Positions 37,923 to 50,137 of a stretch of DNA of 64,000 nt are shown in pieces. Position 1 is the first letter of the stretch, and the number at the start of each line of letters is the position of its first letter. The stretch is from contig NW_001799621.1 in NCBI RefSeq assembly GCF_000165425.1, forward strand, positions 305,784 to 369,783, given 5' to 3'. A model generated the notes under the pieces. That model was not told the origin of the DNA. It did not search any database and saw only the letters and a program-made list of their open reading frames with translations. This DNA is from Paramecium tetraurelia. Lineage: Eukaryota > Ciliophora > Oligohymenophorea > Peniculida > Parameciidae. The translations under genes were made by a program, and so were the position numbers.

Positions 37923-38070
37923 CCTGAAATATAGAATTTCTCAGGCTATATTAAACTGTGATTATTCTCGTGGTAAATCAAATAAATTAAAAAAATATCT
38001 ATGTTAAGTAATTTTATGGATTTGGAACCGATATGAAATCATTCTTTAAAATTTGCATTTTTTATTCAAA

Positions 38071-38364
38071 ATGGATTTATAAGCAATAGTTTTTAGTGAT
38101 TATGTGGGAAGATTTGGGTAAGCTCAATAAAGCTAAGTTTATTAATATATTATCACCAAAGATTATCTTAGTCTTGAGGTATATCAGTTATTAGAAGGTG
38201 GATTCATAATGAAAAGGGAATATTTGAAAGTAATATAAATTAATAATATCTTAATTAAAATATAATTATTGAATTGTGAAAAATGCAAGAATCAAACCAT
38301 CCAACCACTTTTAACGGCAACTTCAAATTCTCTATCATCAGTTACACAAAAACTCATTATGTGA
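38071..38364 (+). CDS. Possible small protein overlapping the EF-hand gene's tail
   Basis: ATG 38071 opens MDLQAIVFSDYVGRFGQAQQ and stays open for 97 codons to TGA 38362-38364. The last 73 bases run antisense to the EF-hand coding region, so the real 3' end may be elsewhere through an unseen intron. Composition of the first 50 codons is coding-like. No family recognised. Confidence 0.3.
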
Positions 38365-40259
38365 TAATATTATTCAAATTCTTATTACGATACATTATTA
38401 GAGTTAAATAACTGATGATGGCTATCAAAAGTATCTAGGAAATCTATCAAGACTTCATCATCAGACATTTTTTGTCGAGGTCTAGCAAGAAAGTTTTCTA
38501 GAGATATATTATTTGATACTTTTCATATCCTAAAAATTAGTTGACTATAATTTTCTGTAGGCCATTTGAACTAAATTCAACCTCCAATTTTAGAATTCCC
38601 CTAAAATCTTTTCTAAAAATGCTGCCATAGAAATTTCATTTTCTATAATATAATTTTGTATTTAATACTTTGATTTAAGATCTATTTAATGTATTATTGA
38701 TTAACTTAAATTCTTATGGAGTTGAATCCACCATATACCCCTTATGCATCATATCTAGTAATATTTCTTAACATATAAATTATGCCTCTATATCCTTTAG
38801 ATTTCAACTTCTCTAATACATTATCAATTTTTTATAATTATTATTAGGCATAGGTTAACCCTGCAGGATTGATATTTTATTATCTTTAACCCTATTAGCT
38901 GCTTAAAGGCCTTAATGCAGTGCTATAATCTGTTTTTTCAGCGCTGGTTCCAAATGGTGCATATTGAGCTACACTAGTAGTTTATTATTAAGGTGGCCTA
39001 ACATATGTAAACACATTGATGAGATTGTTTTCAAATTAATCAGGTTGACAAGCATACAGAATATGGCAATATTCATAAAATTCTGCAAATGTAACACTCT
39101 TGCTTCCCATTTTATGATGAGCATCATACGAATCTAAGAACTCTGCAAGTTATTCAGTTTCACTCTTTATCTATTTTTTAACATCTGGATGATTTCTTGC
39201 TTGATAACATTATTTTAATAATTAATATGGTATTATTCCATCCATGTCGATGTCCATTTATTCAAATATCTATTTAACAAGATTAGGTTAATCAAATGCT
39301 CCTAGCAATTCAATGAAGAAATCTTAGATGTTCACGCCTCCAATTTATTAAGGAAATCTGTAATCTCTCAAGACCTTCTAGACTTACTTCTCAGTCAAAT
39401 AACCATCTTAATCATCGTCTGCTTGAAGCAATAACTTTTTTAAATTGATAAAAGCCTTTGGTCCTTTTTTAACGAGTGCTGTTCTCAATTCCGTTAAATC
39501 CAATTCATTAAAATCTAACTTTCTAATTGGAGTATAAATTGTGCTTCTTTCTCCCAACCATTAAGCCTTGATATTGCCTAATTCAAGAATGTGATTGAAT
39601 TCATCAAATTAACCTTGTGTTAAGAATTTGATATTCTTGAATTTCATAAAGCTTTGCAAATATTTTCTGATTTTTGTCTTGTCTCCTTTAAACATGTCTA
39701 TTATTTAATCGATATTAAATGAATCCACTTTGAAACCACTAGGTTTAACAACACCTCTAAATGCTTCTACTACCTCTTCTATTCTTACAACATTGTTTTA
39801 ATTGAAATATTGGAATAGAGCTCTAACTTTCTCTTCAGGATATTAATAAAATAAGTATTTAAATTATGCGAAGTTATATTCTTTGGAATGCAATTGCTCC
39901 AGCCAATCAAAAAACAAATCTAAACCATTTTCCCACATTTTTTTTTAAAAATAGAATACTGCTGATTCTGGTGATTAGTACACTCTCTAAATAAAACTTT
40001 TGTAATTCAATTGTCCGTTCTACTGATAATATTTGAATAGAGAAGTGATTTGCTATGTAATATTATAATTATATACATCTTTGGGAAGAGTGATACCAAC
40101 TTTTTCTAATACAGCTTCAAATTGTTATTAATTGACAACATTCGATTATTTAAGGTCATAGTATTGAAATGATTTTAATAATGTTTGTTCTTCATGAGGG
40201 GATTTCAGACTCAACCTTTTTTTTAATTCGCTTTCAAATTATGCTCTAGATTCTGCCAT
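38292..40259 (-). CDS. Calcyphosin-like EF-hand protein, two tandem modules
   Basis: ATG 40259, TGA 38292-38294. Introns 38643-38668 and 38498-38519 leave 1920 nt, 639 residues. Module 1 contains EF loops ADDDQDGYLTEKQV and DIDMDGIIPYQLL and ends with EFLDSYDAHHKMGSKSVTFA. After an S/P/Q-rich linker, module 2 repeats the arrangement and ends with DFLDTFDSHHQLF ... VSQQEFEQYYHIM ... VKSGWMV, which matches the calcyphosin C-terminus (FLDxFDS, VTxEEFxxYY, AW at the end). Calcyphosins are calcium-binding proteins, in ciliated cells often axonemal. Several EF loops in module 2 have lost Asp ligands. Confidence 0.8.
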
Positions 40260-41408
40260 GCTTAAACTATAACAGAAATAATAATAATAAAATTTTATTT
40301 TTATATCATTTGAAATAGTGGTTATTATATCTATTATTGATTTATATCTCTAAATTATTGCTATTTATCCAATGGATTTGTTAATATTTATACTTATGAG
40401 TTAATAAAATAATGTTCTATATATGATTATTTAATATAATTATTGTTTCATATATTAATAATTAAGGAAATCAATAGACTAGATACTTTCAATAGATTGA
40501 AAGAAAATAACTTCACTTTCTTAACTGATCATTATTTAAATAGTAAGGAAATATTAGGGCATATAGTAAATTGATTCCTAAATCCTGTCTTAGCCGTGTA
40601 AATTAAACAAATAATTGTTAGTTACTTCAAAAATAAATATTGGTATTGTCAAAACTTGAGAAATTATGATTAAATTAGATGGAAACGGAAAGTAGTTAAG
40701 TATATTAAAAGATTCTATGATAAATTGATCAGAAAAACTCTAGTTTTAATAGTTCTTAATTATAATATTATAAAGTTCTATTGAATATTTGAAAATATGG
40801 ATCAACCTAGGAAAGTGTTGCCATAAATGAAAGATTTTATAAATTTAATAAAATATAAATACTAATTTGATTATAATTTAAATTTGCGAATATTTTTGTT
40901 GGTTGGATTATTGTGAATAAATTGAAAAGAATGCAATTGCTTAATCTATTCTACAATAAATTGACTTAAATCATGAAATTGTCGGTAGTAAATGAGATAA
41001 ACACATTGCTTAGGAAAAAGCTCATAAATTTAAGAGTAGCTTATTTACAATTTGATTCATTTTTGTTTTATTCTATCATAAGATTCAATGCTGATGTTTA
41101 TTAAAACTTGTAATAGAAATATATAGTACCCATTTGAGAAATACAAACTAATTCAAAGAGTGAACTTTAGCTAAATCGAGAAAGGATATCGTTAGACATA
41201 AATGTTGATGGAATCACTATGGTAAATTAAAACAATTTGAAAAATTTGAATTTTAAATTTCAACTTCATAGGTCCATTTAAGATTTATTGAGAAACAAAT
41301 GAAATATGGATTAAGGACAATGAAATTAGTTTAGTACAATATATTCAAAACTGATTATAAAATTTCACAATCAATTCATGATATTTGACATTTTTTAACA
41401 TAAATTTA
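40260..41408. other. Spacer, about 1.1 kb
   Basis: AT-rich. Short coding-like fragments occur near 41300-41370 (+) (two frames, for example MKYGLRTMKLVQYNIF) just upstream of the next gene and could be part of it or relics. Nothing else recognised. Confidence 0.4.
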
Positions 41409-42085
41409 ATGTAATTAGAGAAATCAATTCGGAAACAATTAATCTTGCCCAAGGTTGAGGGTTGCATTAAATTAGAAATCGACACTCAATTGGATTCTCC
41501 AAAACAAAGTACGATTACATTTTAATGTAAGGGGATTGGGCCTATACAGCGAGATCAGGAGGATCTAATGGAATCGGTAGTAGTAATGCGATCACCACGA
41601 TCACGATTTCTTCAGGCAGGAGAATACAATTGTATACTCCGATGTAAGAAAGCAAGAGAGCTTAGAGATTAAAGAATATTCCTTATGAGTTATAATATTT
41701 CCAAACTAGTTTACCAACAAAAAGCTTTAAATCTAGTCATCTTATGAATGAAGAATTGCTTAAAAAGCCAAAAGAATAAATTGAAAATAAATAGAGATGG
41801 CAGTTGCATTCTCACTTTAATAAGATGAATCTAGCTTTAACTGAGTATCAGATCAAAAGATTTGAAAGATGTTTAAAAAAAACTGAATCGACATACGATG
41901 TGAATACAATAAAGAAACTAAATGAGGAAAACATAGAGAAGGAAAAACAAAAAGTAATACTATAAATAGATTATTAGAGAAACACACAATATAAACAAGC
42001 TACTCAAGATCTAATAAACTCTTTTACAAAAAAATTCAACATCAAAGCATTATATAATGATCTTTAAACAAACTAATAATAATGA
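41409..42085 (+). CDS. Uncharacterised protein; splice or frame uncertain near 41630
   Basis: ATG 41409 reads MQLEKSIRKQLILPKVEG and on through FQCKGIGPIQRDQEDLM. After about 41625 the frame must change to reach the clearly coding C-terminus (PYELQYFQTSLPTKSF, LALTEYQIKRFERCLKK) ending at TGA 42083-42085. A 17-nt GT...AAG segment (GTATACTCCGATGTAAG) removes the conflict exactly (660 nt, 219 residues) but would be shorter than any other intron here. A base error is the alternative. No family recognised. Confidence 0.5.
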
Positions 42086-42430
42086 TTTTACACTTTGATT
42101 AAATATTTATATTAATTGCTTTATTCTAATCCACTTTTCATAGAGTTTGAATAGAGAAATAATTTACTTCGGAATTGAATTTAAAATTGATGATATTTGA
42201 TAACAGATAAAATTTTCTAATTGAAAAACCTTCATTTAAATTGATGAATAATAAATCCAATAATAATAACTTTTGAACAACAAATATCGTTATTTATTAT
42301 GAAGATGGTTTGTTTACCATATTTCTTATTTTAACTACATAAAGTAGAGATTCTCTCCATCCACATTTTGAACAAAGTGATCTAAAATGAGTGCAATAAA
42401 TAATTTTAAACTTTATTATTATAATTAATA
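42086..42430. other. Spacer, about 345 bp
   Basis: AT-rich region between two plus-strand genes with no frame or repeat recognised. Confidence 0.55.
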
Positions 42431-45099
42431 ATGAAAAACCTTTATGGTTATTTTATCATCTCCATTGCAATCTCTATTCTAAATATAATTGCATAAGTCG
42501 AAATAATTTAAATCGTAAGACTGGCTTGTTGTGTTCTAAATATAATTGCTATAAGGATCGATAAATTCGTGTTATATGGACTAACTTTAAATAAGATAAT
42601 ATTGTTTTTGGTTGGAGTGCTCACTTAATAAAATGAAAGCATCTTTTAAATTATCCTCGATGATCATTTCCTTCCCCCTTAATTAAATAATAGACTGCTT
42701 ATACTCTTATGGAAAGTTGTCAGTGGCTTAGCCTCCACGCTACTAGTCTGTTTGAAATATCAAAATGAGGACCTTATTACTCTCCCAGCAACAGTACTAA
42801 TACCATTAATGTATTTCCTGCCGTAATCTCAATAACTTTTTGAAGAATACTTCTCCTCTAAAAATGAAAAAGAATAATTATACTCAAGTCCTAGACCCCC
42901 AATTACTAAAGAGTACTTTCGTATTCGTTCCAGGGTTGAAGAAATTGAATTCAACCCCATGACTTTAGATTAAAATAATACTTTAGATATCAACTAATTA
43001 ATGCGTCGCATAGCATCTAGTTAGGATAGGTAATTTGTACTATAAGAGATAAGCCTATTTAACGAATAAGTTTGGAAATTAAGAATGAACGCTATGCCCA
43101 TAGGTATATGCATAATAAGCAACGAAATTAAGCCAAAATTTATGAACAACACATTAATAAATATGATAAAAAAGAACTTCATTGAGTAGGGCGATAATAG
43201 CCTTGAATAAATATACTCCCTGTTTATGAATCAACTTTAATTCAAAAGAATTGATTATGTAGGACCCTATGATTTACCTCATTCAGCTATATTTAAGAAT
43301 GAAAGATTTCACATCAAAAATCAATAATAACAAGGTTCAAGTCTGTTTGAAGATGAATAGTATTGTTTGAAAGACCTAATATGTAAAATAGAAGAAGGGT
43401 AGCTAGATCGATGCTTGAATGATGAGGAGTAAATTATTGAGCTATTTTCTACTTTCGAAAGTCCAAATAATAAAAGGCAAGTGTTTTTCGATTGTAGAGT
43501 TTTATTTTAGGAGAAATAAAAAATCGACTATATGGTTATAATTTAGGATGTTACCAAATAAAATGAATTATCAAAATTGGAAGAAAAAAATAAATTCAAA
43601 ACCAAAGTAGTGTAATCATTCTCGCATGAATTGCGAACTCCGTTAAATAGCGCAACTATATTTTTGCAAACAGCAATTGGAGATACGAAATTAGATAGAT
43701 TAATTAAGGACTAGTATTTACAACCATGTTTGGCGGCTTTAAAATTATAAAATCATTTAATTAATGATATCATAGATTTTAGTCAAATAAATGCAAAATT
43801 ATTAGATCTTAAATTCAGTTAATTTAATTTATAAAGGATAATTAATGAAATAACTGAATAATTTAAATTTCAATTCCAATTTAAGAAAATAGGTCTTGCC
43901 TTCGAAATTAGCAGACCTATGTCTCTCTTAACCTAAATAAAAACAGATTACTAAAGATTATTATAAGTCTTAACAAATATCATTTAAAACGCACTAACCT
44001 ACTCAGAAACTGGGTATGTGTTGGTGAGGATAGACAGTTATGATCTAAATGAGATTGAATTCTCAATTTAGGATGAAGGAATAGGATTAACAATGAAATA
44101 ACTTACTTCAATTAGATAGATAATAAATTAGGAACAATAGACTACTACAAGATCATAATAATGGCAAGGATTTGGACTGATAATTTGCTAGATGTTGTTA
44201 CGATACTTATCTCCAATTAATCGAAATAGTGTTTAGATTGAATCAGATGGTTAGGATGCAGGAACTACTGTTAAGTTTATTATTTCAAATCATGTATCAG
44301 CTTAAACATAAGAATAAGCGTATGGTTAGTAATCAAAGAAATCGTTTTCAAGAATGAGAAGCATGCCTACTTTAAGAGCTGAATATGGATTGTTGATTAG
44401 CGTTAAATCAAAATCTCCAAGCAAAATTTTATTGTCAAAAACGAGGGAATAGGATGAATGTGACTTATCAAGTGCTTCAATTAGAGAGATATCTGGTAAA
44501 ATACATAGGTATGAATTGAAACATTGTTCAATTGAACTATTAAACTAAAGAAAGTTTTCATGCGTTACTCCACAATAAAAAAGCAGCATCTAAAGAAATA
44601 CTGCTAATAAATTAAGTATTAGATAATCTTCATAGTAACTGTCATTCAAAGAGACTGGATCAACTCTTCTGTGTTGTAATACTATTTTAAGTGTCGATGA
44701 TGAGGTTTTTAACTAAAAATCCCTACAATTGCTTCTGGGCTAACAAGGAATGAATGTGGATATTGTATAAATATTTTTATGTCAAGTTAGGTATTTAATG
44801 GTAGGTAAGCATTAGAGAAAGTCTAAAATCCTACCAAATGCTGCTCTACTTGTCCTGGCTATAAGATGATTCTTATGGATTGTTAAATGCCTATAATGGA
44901 TGGATGGAAAACAACCGGGATGCTAATATAAATGATGCAAAATCAACAAATACCTAAAATTCCAATCATTGGCCTAACTGCGTTCACAAGTAATGAAGAT
45001 ATGGAGAAATGCAAAAAAGCCGGAATGTTGCATATACTTCACAAACCACTAGACATTTAAAAGTTTTAATTCATTTTAACAGAACTTCGTATAATTTGA
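42431..45099 (+). CDS. Membrane-bound hybrid sensor histidine kinase
   Basis: ATG 42431; one 26-nt intron (44765-44790) in the receiver; 2643 nt, 880 residues. Several hydrophobic segments lie in the first 140 residues. A PAS-like region follows. Phosphoacceptor H-box SFSHELRTPLN near 396, N-box NIIQNALTYS near 516, G1 DEGIGL near 547 and G2 GFGLIIC near 580 form an intact HATPase module. The receiver at about 742-870 has the acidic pair in SVDDEVF, phospho-Asp in MILMDCQMPIMDG near 807, the Thr in LTAFTS and the Lys in HKPLD. All key residues for His-to-Asp phosphorelay are present. The downstream phosphotransfer protein is not in this window. The ligand is unknown. Confidence 0.9.
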
Positions 45100-45548
45100 T
45101 TTATAATTATTTATTAATTATGATTATAGCCAATTACTAATGGATACTATTACTATCAAGAATCTTTTGATTTATGAAGACAAATATAATTTGGATTGGT
45201 GTTGAATTTAAATTAGGATTTACAATTTGAGCCAATGCAAAATACCTTTAAGTGAGTCTATCCAACTGACTTTTGTTATAATATAATTGATTTTAAATAT
45301 ACAACATATCGAAATTTAATTATTTACTCTTTACAAAAACGTTATTTTGCTCATTCAGTATTCTGTCCTAAAATGTATTTCAATTCCTCTGAAATTAAGA
45401 GCAAAGACAGTGCCAACCTACAACTTGCTTTCAGGATAATTTACGGTGTTCTCTATTGTAAAATTTAGATGTTAAGTTATGTATTGGTTTCAATTATTTA
45501 AAAGCCTTATGAAAATATCGTTTTTATTTATTTCTTAATAAAAAAAAA
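45100..45548. other. Spacer, about 450 bp
   Basis: AT-rich. One short frame near 45139 (+) closes quickly. No feature supported. Confidence 0.5.
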
Positions 45549-46874
45549 ATGAAATTGGTTATTGGTTTAGCTATTTTATTGACATTGAGCAGTTGTGCCT
45601 CATTCTTGGAAGAATAGCAGCCCCTTGAAAATAAAATATATAAGATAAAGCTCGATAGAACAGAGTCATAAGCTAAAAAGTCATTATTTGATTTCATCAC
45701 AACAAGCTAATAATACAGGAATTCTCCTGATATATTAGATGGATCAGACATGGCTATGGCATAAACACAATAAAAGGAGTCTATAAAGTTGTATAATTTT
45801 AAGAATACATAATACACCGGAGAAATAGGACTAGGTGATTAAGGGAATAAATTTAAAGTAAACATTTTAGCTATTTAGGTTATCTTTGATACAGGATCTG
45901 CTAACATTTGGTTGAATTCAGCTAGATGTAATGACTATGGATGCAAAAATCATAAACAATATGATGGCTCAAAGAGTGCTACATATGAGCATTTGGGATA
46001 TGATCTAGACGTTGAATTTGGTACTGGTGAATTGATGGGTGAAGTAAGAAATTTGCTAAATAATAGATCAATGCAGATACTGCTTTTGTGGGTGGTGTGA
46101 AGATAGCAAAATAAGAATTTGCTGAAATTGTAAGAGAGAATGGTGATGTGTTTGCTTAATCTGATTTTGATGGCATTGTTGGATTAGCATATCCTTCTAT
46201 GGCCGCATATAACTTCAATCCATTGTTTGATAATATCATAAAATAGAAATTGTTGGACAGAAATGTGTTTTCTTTCTATTTTTCAAGACAGGAAGGTTCA
46301 AGATCATCTGAATTAACTTTTGGTGGATGGGATACTGATCACTTTTAGGGAGAGTTACATTTTCACAATGTTGTAAATAAATATTATTGGTTATTGGATG
46401 CTGATAATATTTTAGTAAATGGATAAGATCTTGGATTATGCAAACATGGCTGCAAAGTAGTTGCTGATACTGGTACTTCTTTATTGACTGGACCATCAGA
46501 TGATTTATACGGCTTATTGGGTATATTTTAATAATATAAACAAAGACACTTTGAACATCGATGAAAATTGTAAAAATGTCAAGGAATTGCCAAAGTTAAC
46601 ATTTGTTTTAGATGGAATTAATTATGATTTGGATGCTAACGATTACGTGATGAAGATTGACTCCTAAGGAAATGAAGTTGCTTATGATACATTTGCAAGT
46701 AGCGACAGCTTTGTTGAAATGGGGGCTAATTGTCAATGTGTCGGATCATTCATGCCTTTGGATATTCCATCACCTAATGGTCCAGCCTGGATTTTGGGTG
46801 ACACTTTCCTTAGCAAATTTTATTCAGTCTATGACAGAGACAATGATAGAGTTGGCTTCGCAAGAGCAAAATGA
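45549..46874 (+). CDS. Cathepsin D-type aspartic protease
   Basis: Introns 45858-45878, 46044-46066 and 46521-46545 (21, 23 and 25 nt) leave 1257 nt, 418 residues. An N-terminal signal peptide ([14 protein letters not shown]) is followed by a propeptide of about 70 residues. The pepsin-fold body has [10 protein letters not shown], the first catalytic DTGSANIWL near 105, [12 protein letters not shown], the second catalytic [13 protein letters not shown] near 290, and [19 protein letters not shown] near the end. Both Asp residues and both DTG motifs are intact, so an active lysosomal or secreted protease is expected. The first exon is separated from the catalytic DTG by the 21-nt intron. Confidence 0.95.
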
Positions 46875-46941
46875 TATACATATTCTATCAAGAATTTAAG
46901 AACAATTTATTATTATTTTGAATAATCTTGTATTAATATCA

Positions 46942-48017
46942 TCATTAATATTTGGGACTCTATCCTGGTCTTTGGTTTGCTTACTAGGGTTATTATTGTT
47001 AGAATTATGGTTGTTGAACATTACCTGCAGCTGATGGGTATACTTATTGCCATCCAGTTGAATATTATTGAGTGGTTGTTGTCACTTGACCATATGCATT
47101 TGATGGTAATTACCCATATGCTGCTGTTGTAGTTGGTGGGAATTATCCATAGGGGGCAGTTGTTGTTGTGACTGGTAATTAACCATAATTAACCTGGGGT
47201 GGCAATTATCCGTAAGTAGTTGTTGTTGCTGGTAATTAACCATAAGCAGCTGTTGGTAATTGTCCATAAGAAATTTACTATGGGATATATTAGGATGTTG
47301 TCACAGGTACTGTGTTAAATTGGTTTTACGTTGCGGGAATGTATTAATTTGTTGTTGTGGTGGTTGCATATTGAATTTAAGCTGGCACTAAATAAAATAA
47401 ATAAATTTTATTTACCTTAATATTATTAGGTTGTCTATATTTATTAATAATCAATTGGTTATTATATTACGCTCTATCTAGTCACTGCCTAATATTCTGT
47501 TCTCTCTTTTATTGTTTCAACGGGAACATACTCTGTCATAGTTTGCAAGAATTACCAATATATTTTTCTTAAATAACTTAAGGAATGTGTTCTGTCACGT
47601 ATTCAACTGCATAATAGTCAGTAATCTTTCTTTCTCTAGGAACATATTCAACAACTTCCTAAGTTACATATTCTGTCACCTCCTTTGTATAAGGAATATA
47701 CTCTATTCTTGATTCCCCTTTTATAACCTAAAGCTCTTAATAATTTGTTTTACATTTCCTTAAGTAACTACTGGGCCACTTGATTGAATTACGGGTTATT
47801 AGGCATATGGTTGTTGTTACAAATATTGTGGATTTGCAATTAATCCAGTTTGTTAAAATGGAAGAGCTTAATTCGCAGTTCCAGGTTGAATCTATGAAGA
47901 AGCTGGAACCCAACCCAATGGTGGTTAATATCCTTCAGGCACTTATTAGCCACCCTATGGTAATTATGATGGAGTGGATTTAGCAGCTGGAAGTTATGAG
48001 GGACGAGTATTATTCAT
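46942..48017 (-). CDS. Alveolin-type cortical protein with YGQLP repeats
   Basis: ATG 48017, TGA 46942-46944; introns 47728-47753, 47533-47555 and 47388-47415 (26, 23 and 28 nt) leave 999 nt, 332 residues. An N-terminal P/Q/G-rich region is followed by the alveolin core of charged V/E/Y/P repeats (EYIPYTKEVTEYVTQEVVEY, then VPRERKITDYYAVEYV, EYVPVETIKERTEY). The C-terminal 120 residues contain about eight YGQLP/YGQFP units spaced by Thr- and Ala-rich linkers. Alveolins form the membrane skeleton under the alveolar sacs of ciliates, apicomplexans and dinoflagellates. The gene is tail to tail with the protease gene, 67 bp apart. Confidence 0.85.
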
Positions 48018-48121
48018 TAGATCTTTAATTAAATTTATTTTTAATTATTCCTTCGCTCCACTTCAAGAAGATATAAATTATTTAATATATACACCCTTAG
48101 CATATCATTAATTAAATTAAT

Positions 48122-48828
48122 ATGTAATCATTGGTTAAATAACTCCTAACCCTATCCAACACATCTGCTGCTAACTAATGGCAACAAATCGAAACAAGTA
48201 AATTCTTTTCTTTATTTAGCTCTCCAACCAAAATAATTGACCCCAGCTGAAATAGCTGATGTTGCCCACCATTTTGCTGTTAATAATTAGGGATCTGAAC
48301 TTTTCTGGGATACATTATAGAGAGCTACTGTCGACCAACTGAGCAATTTCAATAGAGAACAACTAGCCACAGTATTCGACGCTATGATGAAAACTCCTTA
48401 CGAAGTATAAATCTTTTCTCACTAGGTTCCTGATGATGTAGGAGAGGCTGTGACCAAGGCAATTGATACATTTTTCAATGCTGAATTACAAGCTAACCAA
48501 AAATCTGACCCCTACTATCTTTCCAAATTTTTATTACAATTCTAATCTGGATTAGGATAATTTGCACTCAACTTTGGACCAGGATTCCTCACTGGTAGAG
48601 TAAATGATGAACATCCTGAATAAAAACTTGCTAAGGGTGACGAAGATCTGTCAGAATCAAGCAATTCTGAATTGAGATCAGCATTTATTAAAGGAGAGCT
48701 CAGTTAAGAATAAGTGAATGAAGAGAAAAAAAAATTCCTCAATAGCATTTCAGAATTACTCGGCAAGGTAACTATTATATTCATAATTCAAGAATTAAAA
48801 TGCCCAGGATATAACCAATTTGAAATGA
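48122..48828 (+). CDS. Uncharacterised helical protein
   Basis: Introns 48198-48219, 48405-48425 and 48768-48792 (22, 21 and 25 nt) leave 639 nt, 212 residues. The N-terminal half reads as helical repeats (LTPAEIADVAHHFAVN, FNREQLATVFDAM) that recall the helical repeats of mitochondrial RNA-binding proteins, but no RAP or FAST signature is present. The middle has GLGQFALNFGPGFLTGR and the tail is charged. Base composition is less AT-rich than its neighbours, as in highly expressed genes. It starts 105 bp from the divergent alveolin gene. Confidence 0.75.
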
Positions 48829-48978
48829 TTGGATAGAGATGCATATAAAAATAAATATAATAAAACAAAACACATTTATCTTAGATATCCAGATCAAAAC
48901 GAGTAGTATTTCTTTCTACTTTCCATTCTTCCTTTTGATTCAAATCCCTAATTAATTATTATTTAATTTAATTAATAA

Positions 48979-49954
48979 ATGTAAAACGAAATGGCTCCTT
49001 TCTTTTCAAAATCAGCACCTTATACTTAAGGTCCTTAAAAACAACAATAATTTGGTAGAAAAGACTAACAAGGATGGAAAGATTAGCAAGGGTGGAGAGA
49101 AAAGCAGGGATATAAGGATTAGTAAGGCTGGAAACAAGAGTAAAGTAATTACAGAAAAAAAGATGGAAAATACAAAAATACAAATTAAGAAAATTATCAA
49201 TCATAACAATAGTATTATCCAAAAAATGTTATCGATAACAAAGATCAATAATAACAGCACACCTAATATGAATATTAGTATACAGGTCAAGATAAAGAGT
49301 AAAAAATTGAAGAATATTAATAAAAAAAATTCGAAGATTAATAGCCCCAATAAAGGGAAGAATTTGTGACTCAACATAGGGAAGATCAAACTGTAAAATA
49401 AAATGTTGAGTATATAGAAAAATCCTAATTACAATAAAATCATAATTAAACCTAGAATAATGAATAAAAATAATCTTTATCATTATAACAACCATAATAA
49501 AGTCAATAATAATTTTAATAACAACAGGCACCTCCATAATAATACTATTAATTCAATTAAGAACCCTAAAATTTGTAAAATAATTAGCTTATTTAACAAC
49601 AATAATAGGTATATTAACAATCATCATTAATGTAAACTCCTATCCCTTACCAGCTATCATAAAATATGTTTTAACCTATTGCACAATCGAACCCTTTTGC
49701 TCCCTAATAACAACCTTAAAATATAAATGAAATGTATTATTTATTATTTAAATAGAAATGGGTAAGGATAAAACACCTAAAATACTCCATATGTGATTTA
49801 GTATTTAATATACCCTAATAAAAAAGGAAAGCAGTATAATCATTAATTTTTATTGACTTAAGTATTTTATTTATATGAAATATAGGAAAATTTAGATGAT
49901 AATTATTAATTTCTAAAGTCATAACTTGATTGCCCTAAAAAAATCAATAATTGA
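48979..49954 (+). CDS. Q-rich low-complexity protein with GWKDQQ repeats
   Basis: ATG 48979, one 22-nt intron (49734-49755), 954 nt, 317 residues, TGA 49952-49954. Near the N-terminus short repeats of the type KDQQGWKDQQGW occur, followed by Y/N/Q-rich and poly-Q sequence. The last 60 residues are more ordered (NTPYVIQYLIYPNKKGKQYN). Read in the standard code the region is shredded, but with TAA/TAG as Q it is one clean frame. No family recognised. Confidence 0.7.
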
Positions 49955-50137
49955 GAATTATATTTACATTTATATCATAGAATTTCAATTATAAAACAGA
50001 TACCTTGATAATTTCATCTAATTTATTTTCAGATATATTAGTGTGGACGCTTTAAGATTAAAAAGAAAAGATTAATTATAATTCAAAGAATTGTATTAAT
50101 AACATTCTCTTTTAATTAATAAAAATTCATTATTTGA

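Noticed and set aside
47082-47267. Q/N/M-rich 61-codon minus-strand frame in the alveolin gene
   Set aside because: It is the alveolin YGQLP repeat region read in a shifted phase; only the other frame continues through the introns and the alveolin core.
47041-47400. Plus-strand G/N/Y/P-rich reading of the same repeat region
   Set aside because: It contains several TGA codons and no start, whereas the minus strand gives one clean spliced frame.
49052-49369. 105-codon plus-strand K/N/I-rich frame
   Set aside because: It is an alternative phase of the Q-rich gene starting at 48979, which is open in ciliate code from ATG to TGA.
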